Shown here: piece by piece, positions 61,441 through 64,000 of the stretch
How positions within the stretch are numbered: position 1 is the stretch's first letter
Layout: each line of letters begins with the position of its first letter
Source of the DNA: Portunus trituberculatus
Taxonomy: Eukaryota > Arthropoda > Malacostraca > Decapoda > Portunidae
Length of the DNA stretch: 64,000 nt
Reading direction: 5' to 3'
Assembly (NCBI RefSeq): GCF_017591435.1
Contig: NC_059296.1
Location: 2,366,001 to 2,430,000, forward strand
The notes under the pieces: generated by a model
The model's input: the letters and a program-made list of their open reading frames with translations, nothing else
Databases searched by the model: none
What the model was told of the DNA's origin: nothing
Program-made: the position numbers and the translations under genes

Positions 61441-64000
61441 TCTTTTTAGTTACATTGATTTTGACAGACCTATATATTTACAATATGCAACGTATGTTAA
61501 ACTACTAACCTTTTCTGTATTATCTCATTATGTTAGTTCCTAAATAGTATTCTCATATGTATGTACAGAGTATATTATAGCAAATCGTATTTGTGATCTC
61601 ATAGTTTAGTATAACTTATAGTATAGTTCTTGTGCAATATTTCCTTGTAATTACACTCTCCCCACTTCTTAGTTTAATTATTTTTAGTTCTTACTTTGTT
61701 TTATGTTTTTTTGCACACTTTGTTAATTATTAAGATCTTGCCCAAAAAGCTATGCTTAATATGGGCCTTCTGCCAGTGTATACTTGTATACAGGTAGATA
61801 TAATAAAGTGTTTAAAGTGTTTTAAAGTGTCAGGCGTAATTTTCGCATGATCAGCCATTTCCGACCTCTCTACATTGGTTCCTCTGGGAGATACTGATTA
61901 ATTAATCACTTCTCTACATTCACTGATGTTGATGTTTGATTCACTTGCCATTTATTAGTCCATTCATTATTTTTTTTACTATTTTCCAAACGGGGGTAAA
62001 TAAATTTCTTTACTGTCTTGCTATAAATGAGAATGAAACATTATTTGTAAATCGAGATCAAAATTCATAATTTTCCTATGAAATATTTTCCATATTGTGA
62101 TGACCTTGAAAAATTATTGGCATTCATAAAAATTCATTACTTATTATTTATTTATTTTTTTTAAGTGAAGACTACACTTGCCTTAGGAAATAAGAAATGC
62201 AAACAAATCTACACATAATCCAGAGGGTGACATTGAAATTCAGCCACAGAAACATTATTTTTTATTTTTACATACTTTCAAAAGGTCAGATACTTGTAGT
62301 CCTATATTTTGTTTATAGAGTAAGATATTTTTAGACAAATACCAAAATCTAACTTGAACTGAGGATAAGTGAATGATCTCATGATCCTACTTAGCCATAC
62401 AGGTCAGAAATAAGTACCAAAGATCACTAATTCTTTTGTTAATTTGGAAGGCATACTGATGTACAGAATAAAATGTTAAAACTGATGAATATGTAGGAGA
62501 GGTAAAAGAATACATTGATATCTTCTGGTATTTATTCCTTTATATGAATGCAAAATACATTAATCACATTACAAAATGGATGGCTTCAAGAGTTTTAAAC
62601 TATGGACACAAATAACAGTGTCTGGTCCTTATGTATAAATCAAATCTCTTAAATGTGAACATCCAGTCAAGTTGCAGGACAATACTTGCTTTTCAGGGGA
62701 CCATAGGCACATCTTAGACTATCAATTTAATCATCCAAACTTTGATAATTATAACCATTTTGTAGCTTGTGTGAAATCATTGGTAATGCAAAGTTCAATA
62801 ATTGTCATTACGTAAAAGCTTCACTAGAAAGGAAGAACTACATGTGTGTATTTCATTGAAGTTCTCATGGAAGGTGGTAACTCACACAACATGTCATTAC
62901 AGCATTTCACAATACAAGTTTTTCCCTACTGGGCCAGTTCATGCATAGTTAAATTTGATCCCCTGAGGAGCAAATAGTGATTCTTGTTAAAATTTCTAGA
63001 TACACTGGACATAAACTCTATACGAGGTAATATAACTTCAAATACTAATGTATGCAGGCAATGGGGACAGATTACCTATTTCCTATTAGAGTTAAGGCTC
63101 TTTCTTACATCATAGGGAAAAGCTTGCTCCAAACTGCAGAAAATTAAAATAAAACTATACCAAACCTGGTCAGTATTACCAGGAGGAACTACAAGTCAGT
63201 ATGAAAAAAAGCCAATGATATAACTTAACAATAGTTTCTTCTCAGATGGCTTTGGAGCCCACAAAAAGGGATACTCAACATCTTGCAAGTGTTGAGGGGC
63301 AGGCTTAATCAGATGTAAAAATAAACAATAATTTGTAACAAAATATGTGCTGCATGGAATGTCTACTTGACCTACAAAAGCAGGGATGACAACAATAACT
63401 CATTCTCAAACAATTAGCCAAATCACACTTTGTGAAAGTTATCCAAGGGCTTTGAAACCTAAATAGATTCAAACAAAGCTGAACACAAACTATTCTATTT
63501 CTGTAATTAGTTTAAAGTGATAGGAGCATAAAGAAAAAAATAAATAAAAATAAAAGACAAAATAAAAAGAAAGTGAAACATGCTGTGGGAAATTGGAATT
63601 GCATATTCCAAATGACTAAGAAGGGGAGGGAACCTGCTGGAGAACAATGAAGTTGTGGCGAGTGTCCTTTGTCTTTCTTAAAAGTGGTGACAACGATACC
63701 TTTGTACACGGACAATGGCTTCAATTATCAGGTACAGACATACAAACATACTAGGAAAGTACCTTAGATGTTAACTTAACTGATTGATCTCAGCAACACT
63801 TTTCAATATATTCTCTCTATGGCCTGTGCATACAACCCTTCCTCTTCATCAAATATAGCTGATTTTTCTCTACATGTATGTAGTATGTTTACAAGGCAAA
63901 GAAATCATAGTCTACTACATAGTTAAAAAACCTGCTATGACCTCCCTCAAAACCAATATCGGCTAAGTAAACATCTTAAATACATCCCATGGAAAAACAG
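61441..64000. other. No gene recognised
   Basis: AT-rich sequence with no coding exon I can support on either strand. GGGCCTTCTGCCAGTGTATA near 61765-61785, followed by TACAGGTAGATATAATAAA, resembles an interspersed-repeat 3' end. The right part could be UTR of a gene beyond the window. Confidence 0.4.

Noticed and set aside
63512..63724. Minus-strand frame of 70 codons
   Set aside because: It starts with TTG, ends in poly-Phe/Leu from low-complexity DNA, and has no known family.

Overview
The window is eukaryotic nuclear DNA: intron-rich genes with GT-AG junctions, no operon structure, very dense simple-sequence repeats (GA/CT, CA/GT, TA, GAA, TAG) and many decaying transposons. Repeat style, LINE and SINE types and protein similarity point to a decapod crustacean, possibly a brachyuran crab. 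The species is not provable from sequence alone.

Layout. 1-1881: no gene seen. 1882-3689 (+): three-exon gene for a Ser/Thr-rich protein ending in a DUF3253 winged-helix-like domain best known from bacteria. 3903-4579: Tigger-like DNA transposon remnant with TA duplications. 4760-11277 (+): complete 11-exon tubulin folding cofactor E gene (TBCE, 525 aa). 12.1-12.4 kb: long imperfect inverted repeat. 15.1-25.7 kb: transposon stack holding a split LINE fragment, a Tc1-like element inside a CA/TA/TG microsatellite, a nearly full-length CR1-like LINE and a Jockey-like LINE (both minus strand). 25.66-27.25 kb: two convergent pairs of candidate terminal exons that I do not recognise. 29541-32539 (-): a quiver/Ly6-type GPI-anchored protein gene with two homologous, phase-matched 5' cassette exons that look mutually exclusive. 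34.3-37.5 kb: giant compound microsatellites, including about 590 bp of GAA. 41.0-42.1 kb: a tRNA-derived SINE split by a hAT MITE. 42080-60287 (-): a 22-exon mitochondrial RNA polymerase gene (POLRMT, about 1144 aa) with a one-base frameshift in exon 14; its introns hold two piggyBac-like elements, a Harbinger-like MITE, a Jockey LINE piece and nested Tigger-like elements. 60.5-61.4 kb: decayed RTE-type reverse transcriptase. 61.4-64 kb: nothing recognised.

The recognised genes are not one pathway: TBCE folds alpha-tubulin, POLRMT transcribes mtDNA, and quiver-family proteins act at the cell surface, classically on K+ channels and nicotinic receptors. Exon junctions were inferred by hand from splice consensus, reading phase and protein similarity. 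Phase closure across all 11 TBCE exons and across POLRMT (after one missing base) supports them strongly.
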